DNA from: Occultella kanbiaonis
GTDB taxonomy: Bacteria; Actinomycetota; Actinomycetes; Actinomycetales; Beutenbergiaceae
DNA: 64,000 bases
Assembly: GCF_009708215.1 (NCBI RefSeq)
Contig: NZ_CP046175.1
Location: 1,364,001 to 1,428,000, forward strand
Reading direction: 5' to 3'
How positions within the stretch are numbered: the first letter of the stretch is position 1; every line of letters starts with the position of its first letter. Shown here one piece after another: positions 25,271-33,205 of the stretch. The translations under genes and the position numbers were made by a program. The notes under the pieces are model-generated. The model was not told the origin of the DNA. It did not search any database and worked only from the letters and a program-made list of their open reading frames with translations.

Positions 25271-26587
25271 ATGCGACGCACCACCCGTGCGGCCGGCACC
25301 GTCGGCGTCATCGCCCTCCTGCTCACGGCCGCCTGTTCCTCCGAATCGGACGGCGGTGGCGACGGGGGCGACGGCTCCTGGAGCCTGCCCGCCGAGGACC
25401 CGACCGCCACGATCCAGGTGCTCGGGCACCAGGACGCCGAGGACATGCAGCCCGTGCTCGACGCGTTCGCCGAGGCCCACCCGACGATCACCGTCGAGTA
25501 CGAGGCCGTTCCGTTCGACCAGCTCAACTCGATCCTGGACGCCCGGATCGGGAACCAGGACGGCAATCCCGACGTCTTCTGGGCGGACCAGCCCCGGATC
25601 CCGGCGCTCGCGTCCCGCGGCTACACCGAGGACCTCAGCGAGCAGTTCGCCGACGACCTCGACGCGTTCGACCCGGCACCGGTGGAGTCCAGCTCGTTCG
25701 ACGGCAGCCTCTGGGCGCTGCCGATCGCGAACTCCACCCAGCTCCTCTACTACAACAAGACCCTGCTGGACGCCGCCGGTGCCGAGTACCCCTCGGCCGC
25801 CGTCGAGGACCGGATGACCTGGGAGGAGGTCACCGAGCGGGCGCAGGCCGCCGTCGACGCCGGTGCCCAGAACGGACTGCTGTTCGGTCAGGTCAACCGG
25901 TACTACCAGCTGCAGCCGCTGCCGATGTCACTCGGCGGCTCGGCGGGTGGGACCGGCGACGGGAACCTGACCCCGGACCTGACCACCGACCCCTGGGTCG
26001 AGGCGATGACCTGGTACGGGTCCATCTTCGCCGACGGGCTCTCGCCACAGGGCGTGACGCCGGAACAGTCCGACGCCGAGTTCCTCACCGGCAACACCGC
26101 CTACATGGTGCAGGGGCCGTGGTTGCTGCCGCAGCTCTCCGACGCCACCTTCGAGTGGGGCGTGGCAGCGCACCCCGCCTTCGCCGACGGTGAGGCGGTC
26201 ACGCCGACCGGTTCCTGGTCGCTGGCGATGAGCCCGTTCAGCGACGACAAGGACGCGGCCGGCATCTTCATGCGGTGGATGTCGGTCGAGGACGGCGGCG
26301 GGTACGCGCTGAACTACGCCTCACCCGAGCTGCCGGCAACCCCCGAGGGCAAGACCGCCTACTTCGAGCGCGACGTGTTCGACTCCGACTCCGGCCAGGA
26401 CGCGGTCGCCATCATCGACTACGAGTCGTCCAACACCGCCGTACCACGCCTCCAGACGGTGGGCTACGTGGAGTTCGAGGAGATCCTCGGGCGGGCGTTC
26501 TCCGACGTCGCCAACGGCACCGACCCTCAGACAGCGCTCGAGTCGGCCACCGGCGAACTCGAGACCGCCTGGGCCCAGTACCAGTAG
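25271..26587 (+). CDS. CUT1-type ABC solute-binding lipoprotein
   Basis: A 438-residue extracellular binding protein anchored through a lipobox: residues 18-22 read LTAAC, with Cys22 as the lipidated residue, followed by a Ser/Gly/Asp-rich linker. The mature part follows the MalE/UgpB fold: ITVEYEAVPFDQLNSIL, NPDVFWADQPRIPALASRG, NSTQLLYYNKTLLDAAGAEYP and AYMVQGPWLLPQLS. CUT1 systems usually take oligosaccharides or sugar derivatives, but the operon partners (nucleoside hydrolase, ribokinase) point to a nucleoside or other riboside. AAAGGA ribosome binding site at 25259-25264 precedes ATG 25271. Confidence 0.92.
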   Translation: MRRTTRAAGTVGVIALLLTAACSSESDGGGDGGDGSWSLPAEDPTATIQVLGHQDAEDMQPVLDAFAEAHPTITVEYEAVPFDQLNSILDARIGNQDGNPDVFWADQPRIPALASRGYTEDLSEQFADDLDAFDPAPVESSSFDGSLWALPIANSTQLLYYNKTLLDAAGAEYPSAAVEDRMTWEEVTERAQAAVDAGAQNGLLFGQVNRYYQLQPLPMSLGGSAGGTGDGNLTPDLTTDPWVEAMTWYGSIFADGLSPQGVTPEQSDAEFLTGNTAYMVQGPWLLPQLSDATFEWGVAAHPAFADGEAVTPTGSWSLAMSPFSDDKDAAGIFMRWMSVEDGGGYALNYASPELPATPEGKTAYFERDVFDSDSGQDAVAIIDYESSNTAVPRLQTVGYVEFEEILGRAFSDVANGTDPQTALESATGELETAWAQYQ

Positions 26588-26600
26588 GGCCGTCGATCCG

Positions 26601-27563
26601 ATGAGTGTGCAGCACGAGGTTCCCCGCACCGGTGTGAGGACATCACGCGGTGCGGGGAACCCACCCCCGCGACGGCTCTCCCGGCGCCGCAAGGAACTCG
26701 CCTGGGCCGTCGTCTTCCTGGCCCCGGCGATCATCGCGATCCTGACGCTGCGGATCGCGCCTAGCGTCGGGGCCGTGATCTCCAGCCTCCACCGGGGCTT
26801 CCCCGGCGGCGTCCTCGAGCCGGTGTTCAGCGGCTTCCGGAACTACTCCGACCTGCTCGCCAACGAGGCGTTCCGCGACACCGTGGTGCGCACGGTCGTG
26901 TTCAACCTGATCATCAACCCGCTCCAGGTCGCCATCGCGCTCATGGTCGCGGTGCTGGTGACGCGCAAGATCGGGGCACCAGGGATCTGGCGGACGTTGA
27001 TCTTCATCCCCGCCACCGTCCCGATCGTCGGGTCGAGCATCGTCTGGGGTGTCGCGCTCCGGCCTGAAGGGCCGATCAACGCGATCATCGAGGCGTTCGG
27101 AGGCTCACCCCAGCCGTTCTTCACGTCCGGCGACCAGGCCCTCGCCTCGATCATGCTCGTGCTCTCCTGGATCGGGATCGGCTATTGGATGTTGTTCCTG
27201 ATCTCCGGGATCCAGGCGATCCCCGAGGAGTACTTCGAGGCCGCCCGGCTGGACCGGGCCGGCCCGATCCGCACGTTCTTCTCGATCACGATCCCGCTGC
27301 TGAAGCGACCGCTGCTGTTCGTGCTTGTCGCCGATACGGTCGCGAACTTCGTGGTGTTCGTGCCGATCCAGATGCTCACGAACGGAGGGCCGCAGAACAG
27401 CACCACGATGCAGATGTTCAACGCCTACCGGACGACCTACACGTACGGGAGCAAGAACCTCGGCGCCGCCGAGGTCGTCATCCTGACGCTGATCATGCTC
27501 GTCTTCGTCGCGATCCAGTTCCGGATGCTGCGTGAGGACCGCCCGACGAGGAGTCGTCGATGA
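26601..27563 (+). CDS. CUT1 ABC permease, MalF type
   Basis: A 320-residue permease with a cytoplasmic N-terminus (about 32 residues) and six membrane segments. The EAA loop that docks the ATPase is visible as EYFEAARLDRAGPIRTFF around residue 210, and the typical FIPATVPIVGSSIVWG segment precedes it. The end, QFRMLREDRPTRSRR, is basic. Its stop overlaps the next permease's start by 4 nt. No ATPase gene follows; a shared MsiK/UgpC-like ATPase encoded elsewhere is needed. Confidence 0.93.
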   Translation: MSVQHEVPRTGVRTSRGAGNPPPRRLSRRRKELAWAVVFLAPAIIAILTLRIAPSVGAVISSLHRGFPGGVLEPVFSGFRNYSDLLANEAFRDTVVRTVVFNLIINPLQVAIALMVAVLVTRKIGAPGIWRTLIFIPATVPIVGSSIVWGVALRPEGPINAIIEAFGGSPQPFFTSGDQALASIMLVLSWIGIGYWMLFLISGIQAIPEEYFEAARLDRAGPIRTFFSITIPLLKRPLLFVLVADTVANFVVFVPIQMLTNGGPQNSTTMQMFNAYRTTYTYGSKNLGAAEVVILTLIMLVFVAIQFRMLREDRPTRSRR

Positions 27564-28426
27564 CCGCCATCACCACCGCCACCCGACCGCGCCGGGGCCG
27601 CTCGGAGCGCAGGTCCGTCGCGCTCACCATCCTGGCCGTGCTCGTGGCCGCCGTGTTCGCGTTGCCCGCCCTCTGGCTCCTGATCGGGTCGGTCCGGCCG
27701 AGCTCGGAGATCTTCGGCTCACTCTCGCCGCTGTCATGGCGGATCCTGGTGCCGAGCTCGGTGAGCCTCGACAACTACGTCACCCTGCTCACGGGCTCCT
27801 TCGGCCGGGCGCTGGGAGTCTCATTCCTGGTCTGCGCACTGACCGTCGCAGTCGGCGTCATCGTCTGCGCCCTGGCCGCCTACGCGTTGGCCGTGCTCCA
27901 GTTCCGCGGGCGCGGTGCGGTGTTCGCGTTCGTCGTGATCAGCTTCATGGTGCCCTTCGAGGCCATCGCGATCCCGCTGTCCCAGCTCTTCACCAGCTGG
28001 GGCCTGACGAACACCATCATGGGACTGGTGCTGCCCGGGATCGGGAACGGCCTGGCGATCTTCAACCTCCGGCAGCACTTCCTCGCCGTGCCCACGTCCT
28101 ATCGGGAGGCCGCGACGATCGACGGGGCATCCGAGCCGCGGGTGCTCTGGTCGGTGTACTGGCCACTGGGCGGCTCGGCGCTGGCAAACTCAGCGCTGCT
28201 GATCTTCCTCGGCCAGTGGACCGCCTACCTGTGGCCGCTGCTCGTGATCTCCGAGTCGCGTCTTCAGGTGGCGCCCGTGGCACTCTCGCGCACGTTCGGC
28301 GAGCACACGTTCGACTACGGGCAGAACTTCGCCGGCGCCGTCGTGCTCTCCGTCGTGCCCGCCGTCATGATGTTCATTCTGCAGAGGTCGTTCGGCGGCC
28401 TCTCGCTGGCAACGGGAGAGAAATGA
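27560..28426 (+). CDS. CUT1 ABC permease, MalG type
   Basis: A 288-residue permease with six membrane segments. The first follows a basic start (RPRRGRSERRSVALTILAVL); SFMVPFEAIAIPLSQLFTSW and the EAA loop SYREAATIDGASEPRVLW (about residue 180) are typical of MalG-like subunits; it ends QRSFGGLSLATGEK, the family's usual GLxxGAxKG-like finish. It overlaps the MalF-type gene in front and the ribokinase gene behind by 4 nt each, so all are translated from one mRNA. Confidence 0.93.
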   Translation: MTAITTATRPRRGRSERRSVALTILAVLVAAVFALPALWLLIGSVRPSSEIFGSLSPLSWRILVPSSVSLDNYVTLLTGSFGRALGVSFLVCALTVAVGVIVCALAAYALAVLQFRGRGAVFAFVVISFMVPFEAIAIPLSQLFTSWGLTNTIMGLVLPGIGNGLAIFNLRQHFLAVPTSYREAATIDGASEPRVLWSVYWPLGGSALANSALLIFLGQWTAYLWPLLVISESRLQVAPVALSRTFGEHTFDYGQNFAGAVVLSVVPAVMMFILQRSFGGLSLATGEK

Positions 28427-29352
28427 CAGCTGGGGGAGCGCCGATCACGGTCATCGGATCCGCGAATCTTGACTACATCGTCCGGGTGCCGACCGCACCC
28501 GGACCGGGCGAGACCGTGCTGGCCGGGACCATGCGCAAGAGCCCGGGCGGCAAGGGGGCGAACCAGGCCGTGGCGGCGGCACGCCTCGGCGGCCTGGTCA
28601 GGTTCGTCGGGTGTGTCGGTGACGACGACGACGGAGCGCTGCTCCTGCGCGAACTGCGGGCGGAGGGCGTCGACAGTACCGAGGTCGAGGTCATCACGGG
28701 TGAGCACACCGGGCTCGCGATCGTCGCCGTCGAGGACTCCGGCGAGAACTCGATCGTGGTCGTACCGGGGGCGAACTTCGCGTTGACGGCGACGCGCGTG
28801 ACCCGCGTCGTGCGCCGCCGCGCGGGCGGGGGGCTCGTGGTCCTCCAGGCCGAGGTGCAGCCGAGGATCATCGCCGCCGCCGCTACCGCGGCGCACGAGT
28901 CCGGATCCCGGTTCGTGCTCAATCTCGCGCCGTTCGTGGAGCTGGACGCGGACGTCCTCGCGGCCTGCGACCCGCTCGTGGTGAACGAGTCCGAGGCGGC
29001 GGCGATCACCGGGCGGCCGGTCGGCAGCGTCGGCTCGGCGCACGAGGCCGCCCGACAGCTGCTCGAGCGGGCCAGGTCCGTCGTGATCACGCTCGGCGCC
29101 CGCGGGGCGGTCTGGGCGGACGCCGACGGGGCCGGCGTGGTGCCGGCCCCGGCCGTCGACCGGGTGGTCGACACCACCGGCGCCGGCGACGCGTTCGTGG
29201 GGGCGCTGGCGGTGCGCCTTGCTCAGGGTGCCGGCCTGCGCAGCGCCGTCGAACTCGGTGTGCGGGCCGGGACGTACGCGGTGGCCCGGGACGGCGCGCA
29301 GTCCTCCTACGCCATGAGCGGCGAGCTCGTCGACGTGGCCGCCGGGTCCTGA
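28423..29352 (+). CDS. rbsK: Ribokinase (PfkB family)
   Basis: Phosphorylates D-ribose to ribose-5-phosphate. The 309-residue protein has the two PfkB signatures: GGKGANQAVAAARLGG near residue 43 and DTTGAGDAFVGALAVRL near 250, the latter with the catalytic Asp; the N-terminal VIGSANLDYIVRV is also typical. The open frame extends upstream, but the ATG at 28423 overlaps the permease stop (ATGA) and starts the domain. In this operon it would use ribose released by the nucleoside hydrolase. Related PfkB kinases for other sugars or nucleosides cannot be excluded by sequence alone. Confidence 0.88.
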   Translation: MTAGGAPITVIGSANLDYIVRVPTAPGPGETVLAGTMRKSPGGKGANQAVAAARLGGLVRFVGCVGDDDDGALLLRELRAEGVDSTEVEVITGEHTGLAIVAVEDSGENSIVVVPGANFALTATRVTRVVRRRAGGGLVVLQAEVQPRIIAAAATAAHESGSRFVLNLAPFVELDADVLAACDPLVVNESEAAAITGRPVGSVGSAHEAARQLLERARSVVITLGARGAVWADADGAGVVPAPAVDRVVDTTGAGDAFVGALAVRLAQGAGLRSAVELGVRAGTYAVARDGAQSSYAMSGELVDVAAGS

Positions 29353-29377
29353 TGTCGATGTGCCACCGACGGCACGG

Positions 29378-29383
29378 TAGGTT
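29378..29383 (+). promoter_or_regulatory. -10 box TAGGTT upstream of the LacI-type regulator
   Basis: TAGGTT is followed after six bases by a GTG (29390) that is not in the regulator's frame, so transcription probably starts there and leaves a leader of about 23 nt containing a CGAGGA ribosome binding site for ATG 29413. The regulator can thus be expressed separately from the operon before it. Confidence 0.5.
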
Positions 29384-29412
29384 CGGGCCGTGACGGCGAG
29401 GACGCGGTGGCG

Positions 29413-30456
29413 ATGGCGGTGACCCGAGCGGAGGTCGCCGCGTTGGCAGGCGTGTCCCCGGCGGTGGTCTCGTACGTGATCAACGGCGGTCCCCGGCCGG
29501 TCTCGGACAAGGCCAGGCGCCGGGTCGAGTCCGCGATCGAGGAGCTCGGCTATCGCCCGAACGCCATCGCGTCCGCGCTGCGCGGCGGCATGACGCGCTC
29601 GATCGGGCTGCTCACCCCGAGCCCGCGGAACCCGTTCTTCGCCGAGGTGGCCGAGGCCCTCGTCGGCGAGCTCTTCCAGCGGGGCAACACCCTCTCGATC
29701 GGGATCACCGACGACGACCCCTCCAGGGAGGCGCTGTACCTGCGATCGTTCCTGGACCGCCGGGTCGACGGGCTCATCGTCACCTCGGTGCGCGCCATGG
29801 CCACGCTCGCAGAGCTGCGGCCCGACGGTGTCCCGACCGTGGTCTTCGACCGCGTCGGCGAGGCCGAACGCTCCGACTCGGTGTCCAGCGTGCACATCGA
29901 CAACGGGCAGGCCGCCGCCTACACCGTGGAGCACCTCCAGGAACACGGTCACCGGACGATCGCCTGCATCGCCGGGCCGTGGCCGGTCGCCCTCTCCGCC
30001 GAACGGATCGAGGGCTGGCGCACGCAACAGGAGCGGGTGGGGGCCGACGCGAGCAACGCGCTGGTCGAGCATGCCGAGTTCTCCGAGGCCGGCGGGCGTG
30101 AGGCCGCGCTGGCCTTGCTCGGAGAGTCGTCCCGGCGCGGATCCGCCGGCGCACCCGCGCCCACGGCCCTCTTCGTCGAGTCGGACACGCAGGCGTTCGG
30201 CGCGATCCTGGCCTGCCACGAACTGGGTCTGCGGGTACCGGAGGACGTCGCCATCGCGGCCATCGACGGCACCGCCGCCGGCCGTTTCGTCCAGCCCTCG
30301 CTCACCAGCTTCCGCCAGCCCATCGTGGAGATGGCGCGGCTCGCCGTCGGGACCCTGCTCGAGCACATCCACGCCCCAGGGCTCGCGCCGGTGCACTCGG
30401 TGCTCCGCGGAAACCTCGTGATCGGGCGCAGCTGCGGCTGCGAACCGCGGACCTGA
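29413..30456 (+). CDS. LacI-family transcriptional regulator
   Basis: A 347-residue repressor. The N-terminal HTH is VTRAEVAALAGVSPAVVSYV with the hinge region ARRRVESAIEELGYRPNAIA, followed by a periplasmic-binding-protein-like effector domain from about residue 60 (IGLLTPSPRNPFFAEVAEAL). It ends in RSCGCEPRT, the Ser-Cys-Gly-Cys finish common in actinobacterial LacI regulators. It probably controls the nucleoside hydrolase/CUT1/ribokinase operon through the CAACACG sites upstream of it, with a riboside or ribose as effector. GTG 29407 is an alternative start but is too close to the ribosome binding site. Confidence 0.9.
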   Translation: MAVTRAEVAALAGVSPAVVSYVINGGPRPVSDKARRRVESAIEELGYRPNAIASALRGGMTRSIGLLTPSPRNPFFAEVAEALVGELFQRGNTLSIGITDDDPSREALYLRSFLDRRVDGLIVTSVRAMATLAELRPDGVPTVVFDRVGEAERSDSVSSVHIDNGQAAAYTVEHLQEHGHRTIACIAGPWPVALSAERIEGWRTQQERVGADASNALVEHAEFSEAGGREAALALLGESSRRGSAGAPAPTALFVESDTQAFGAILACHELGLRVPEDVAIAAIDGTAAGRFVQPSLTSFRQPIVEMARLAVGTLLEHIHAPGLAPVHSVLRGNLVIGRSCGCEPRT

Positions 30457-30501
30457 GCGCCGCCGACATGGACACCAGGCGGGCACGGGAGCGCTAGGCA
30501 G

Positions 30502-30507
30502 TAGCCT
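30502..30507 (+). promoter_or_regulatory. -10 box TAGCCT for the amidohydrolase, leaderless-type
   Basis: TAGCCT ends six bases before the GTG at 30514. A second TAGGCA sits eight bases upstream of it. Confidence 0.55.
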
Positions 30508-30513
30508 CGGGGG

Positions 30514-31758
30514 GTGTCGAAGCCCGCTGCCCTGACGTCCCGGATCAACGCCCTAGCCGCCGAACTCGACCCCGAGTTGCGCGCGCTCCGCCGCGACATC
30601 CACGCGCACCCGGAACTCGCGCGCACCGAGCACCGGACCAGCGAGCTGGTCGCGGCCCGACTCGAGGAGGCGGGCCTGACGGTGCACCGGGTCGCGGGCA
30701 CCGGCCTGTACTGCGACATCGACCCCGCGGGCACCACGGACGCGCTGCAATCGCGTCGGTTGCGCCGGGTGGCGTTGCGGGCGGACATGGACGCACTGCC
30801 GCTGCAGGAGACGTCCGGGCTCGACTACGCCTCCACCGTCAAGGGCGTCACCCATGCCTGCGGGCACGATGCCCACACCGCCGTCGTGCTCGGCGCCGGC
30901 CTCATCCTGGCGAGCCTCGCGGCCGAGGGGACGCTCGAGATCGGGGTGCGCCTGATCTTCCAGCCCGCCGAGGAACTGCAGCCGGGCGGAGCCCTGGACC
31001 TGATCGAGGCCGGCGTGCTCGCGGGCGTCGACCAGATCTACGCGATCCACTGCGACCCGAAGTTCGACGCCGGGCAGGTGGGCACCCGGATCGGGCCGAT
31101 CACCAGCGCCTCCGACACGATCACGGTGACCCTGTCCTCCACCGGCGGCCACACGTCCCGGCCGCACCTGACCGGTGATGTGGTGTACGCGCTCGGCCTG
31201 GTCGCGACGGTCACGCCGGCCCTGCTCGGCCGGCGTCTCGACCCGCGCTCCGGGGTGAACCTCACCTGGGGGAGCGTGCGCGCCGGCACCGCGGCCAACG
31301 CGATCCCGTCCGTGGGGGTCCTCACCGGAACCCTGCGCTGCCTGGACGTGCGCGCGTGGGACCGCGCCGAGGACCTGCTTCGCGAGCTGATCGACCAGGT
31401 GGTCGCCCCGACCGGGGTGGACGTGGATCTCCAGATCCAACGGGGCGTGCCGCCGGTGGACAACGACGAGCGCTGCGTGCGCCACATGGACGACGCCGCC
31501 GAGACGATCCTCGGACCCGACTCGGTCCTGCTCACCGAGCAGTCGCTCGGCGGGGAGGACTTCGGCTGGTACCTGACCAGGATCCCCGGCTCGATGGCTC
31601 GGCTGGGCACTCGGACGCCTGGCGGTCGCACGTTCGACCTGCACCAGGCGGACCTGGTCATCGACGAGTCCGCGATCGGGGTGGGGGCGCGGTTCCTGGC
31701 CCAGGTGGCGGTCCAGGCGGAGTCCCAGGGCATCGATCGGCGCACCCCGACGGCGTGA
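30514..31758 (+). CDS. M20D-family amidohydrolase
   Basis: A 414-residue metallo-amidohydrolase of the AmhX/AbgB/indole-acetyl-amino-acid hydrolase type. Metal-site motifs are visible: LRADMDALPLQE near 88-100, ACGHDAHTAVVLGAG with Cys116, His118 and His121, QPAEELQPGGA with the Glu pair near 153-154, and a C-terminal SLGGEDFGWYL. Located beside the BMP-type importer and upstream of cdd/deoA/add, like the two amidohydrolases amiA1/amiB1 of the mycobacterial salvage region; its substrate (N-acyl or N-carbamoyl compound) is unknown. GTG start with a TAGCCT box six bases ahead. Confidence 0.9.
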   Translation: MSKPAALTSRINALAAELDPELRALRRDIHAHPELARTEHRTSELVAARLEEAGLTVHRVAGTGLYCDIDPAGTTDALQSRRLRRVALRADMDALPLQETSGLDYASTVKGVTHACGHDAHTAVVLGAGLILASLAAEGTLEIGVRLIFQPAEELQPGGALDLIEAGVLAGVDQIYAIHCDPKFDAGQVGTRIGPITSASDTITVTLSSTGGHTSRPHLTGDVVYALGLVATVTPALLGRRLDPRSGVNLTWGSVRAGTAANAIPSVGVLTGTLRCLDVRAWDRAEDLLRELIDQVVAPTGVDVDLQIQRGVPPVDNDERCVRHMDDAAETILGPDSVLLTEQSLGGEDFGWYLTRIPGSMARLGTRTPGGRTFDLHQADLVIDESAIGVGARFLAQVAVQAESQGIDRRTPTA

Positions 31759-31795
31759 GCCGTGCGGGCCGGTTCGCGTCCGGTCGGGTGCGGCG

Positions 31796-31871
31796 TTCGG
31801 TACCAGTTCGGTAACGCTTTGCCCGAACGTCTCACCATGTAACACGAACGAGATATCCGCCGGTCTACTGT
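31796..31871 (+). promoter_or_regulatory. Candidate control region of the BMP-importer operon
   Basis: The 206-base gap 31759-31964 contains TTCGGTA twice (31796-31802, 31807-31813, 11 bp apart), a GTTCGG/CCGAAC inverted repeat (31806-31811 with 31823-31828), and TACTGT at 31866-31871 as the best -10 candidate. The leader of about 90 nt ends with a CACAGGAG ribosome binding site at 31952-31959. The repeats look like a regulator site upstream of the promoter; which protein binds is unknown. Confidence 0.4.
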
Positions 31872-31964
31872 CTCCCCCTAGGTGACCCACGGAACGCGTC
31901 GACCGCACCGTGGGATCCGGGCTCGCGACACCCCGCGAGCCGCCGAAGAGACACAGGAGTTCAC

Positions 31965-33083
31965 GTGAAGAAGCCGATCTACGCGGTGGCCACCCTCGCC
32001 GTCGCCGCCCTGACCCTGGCCGCCTGTGGCGCCGCCCCCGAGGACGAGGAGACGACGGGCGGTGGCGACACCGAGACCACCGCGGAGGCCCCCGACAACT
32101 CCGACTTCATCGGCTGCATGATCTCCGATGAGGGTGGCTTCGACGACGCCTCCTTCAACGAGTCCGGCTTCGAGGGCCTCGAGCGCGCCGAGACCGAGCT
32201 CGGCATCACGATCCAGTCGGCCGAGTCCACCGACCCGGGCGCGTACGCAGGCAACGCCGACGCGATGGTGCAGGCCGGCTGCTCGCTGATCATCGGCGTC
32301 GGCTTCGCGCTCGAGGACACCATCCAGGCGGCCGCCGAGGCCAACGAGGACCTGCACTTCGCGCTGGTCGACTCCGCGTTCTCGGCCCCCGACTTCTCCC
32401 CGGTGGAACTGCCGAACGCGAAGCCGCTGCTGTTCAACACGCAGGAGGCCGCGTTCCTGGCCGGCTACCTCGCCGGCGGCATGACCCAGACCGGCACGGT
32501 CGCCACGTACGGCGGGCAGGCGTTCCCGTCCGTGACGATCTTCATGGACGGCTTCGTCGACGGCGTCGCCGCGTACAACGAGGCGCACGGCACGGACGTG
32601 CAGGTACTCGGCTGGGACAAGGACGCGCAGGACGGCTCCATGACCGGTGACTTCACCAACACCGAGAACGGCTACAACACCACGCAGCAGTTCATCGCGG
32701 CCGGTGCGGACATCATCCTGCCGGTGGCCGGCCCGGTCGGTGCCGGTTCACTGTCCGCGGCCTCCGAGCACGAGGGCGTCTCGGTGATCTGGGTCGACTC
32801 CGACGGCTTCGAGCAGGAGTCGAACGCCGAGTACCAGGACCTCATCCTGACCTCGGTCATCAAGCTGATCGGCAACTCGGTCTTCGACACCATCGACGCC
32901 GCGGTGGCGGGCGACTTCGACCCCACGCCGTACGTCGGAACGCTGGAGAACGGCGGCGTGGACCTGGCCCCGTACCACTCCTTCGAGGACCAGGTGCCGG
33001 CCGAGCTGCAGACCGAGATCGAGGACCTGCGGGAGCAGATCATCGCGGGCGACCTCGTCATCGAGTCCCCGAGCGCGAACTGA
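31965..33083 (+). CDS. BMP-family nucleoside-binding lipoprotein
   Basis: A 372-residue substrate-binding lipoprotein of the basic membrane protein (BmpA/NupN/PnrA) family. Residues 17-21 read TLAAC, with Cys21 as the lipidated residue, followed by a Glu/Thr-rich linker. The mature domain begins GCMISDEGGFDDASFNESGF, the family's signature (DxGGxDDxSFN), and contains AFLAGYLAGGMTQTGTVATYGG and ILPVAGPVGAGSL. BMP proteins bind purine and pyrimidine nucleosides. First gene of an importer operon that leads into cdd. A GC-rich hairpin separates it from the ATPase gene. Confidence 0.94.
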   Translation: MKKPIYAVATLAVAALTLAACGAAPEDEETTGGGDTETTAEAPDNSDFIGCMISDEGGFDDASFNESGFEGLERAETELGITIQSAESTDPGAYAGNADAMVQAGCSLIIGVGFALEDTIQAAAEANEDLHFALVDSAFSAPDFSPVELPNAKPLLFNTQEAAFLAGYLAGGMTQTGTVATYGGQAFPSVTIFMDGFVDGVAAYNEAHGTDVQVLGWDKDAQDGSMTGDFTNTENGYNTTQQFIAAGADIILPVAGPVGAGSLSAASEHEGVSVIWVDSDGFEQESNAEYQDLILTSVIKLIGNSVFDTIDAAVAGDFDPTPYVGTLENGGVDLAPYHSFEDQVPAELQTEIEDLREQIIAGDLVIESPSAN

Positions 33084-33102
33084 TCCGTCCGTCATAGTCG
33101 GC

Positions 33103-33131
33103 GGCCCGGGCAGCCCATGGTTGCCCGGGCC
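33103..33131 (+). terminator. Hairpin between lipoprotein and ATPase genes (partial terminator or mRNA stabiliser)
   Basis: Perfect 10-bp stem GGCCCGGGCA/TGCCCGGGCC (33103-33112 with 33122-33131) with a 9-nt loop, 20 bases after the lipoprotein stop. It probably lets the binding protein be made in excess over the rest of the importer. Confidence 0.6.
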
Positions 33132-33205
33132 GTCGGCTGTGTTCGTCGATCGGCCGTGCCCGCACGGCGATACAGTTCGTGCCACGACGTTGAAGGAGGC
33201 AGGCG

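Noticed and set aside
28315-30486. 723-residue antisense open frame opposite ribokinase and LacI
   Set aside because: Same shadow effect; the plus-strand genes have complete family motifs and the antisense product has none.
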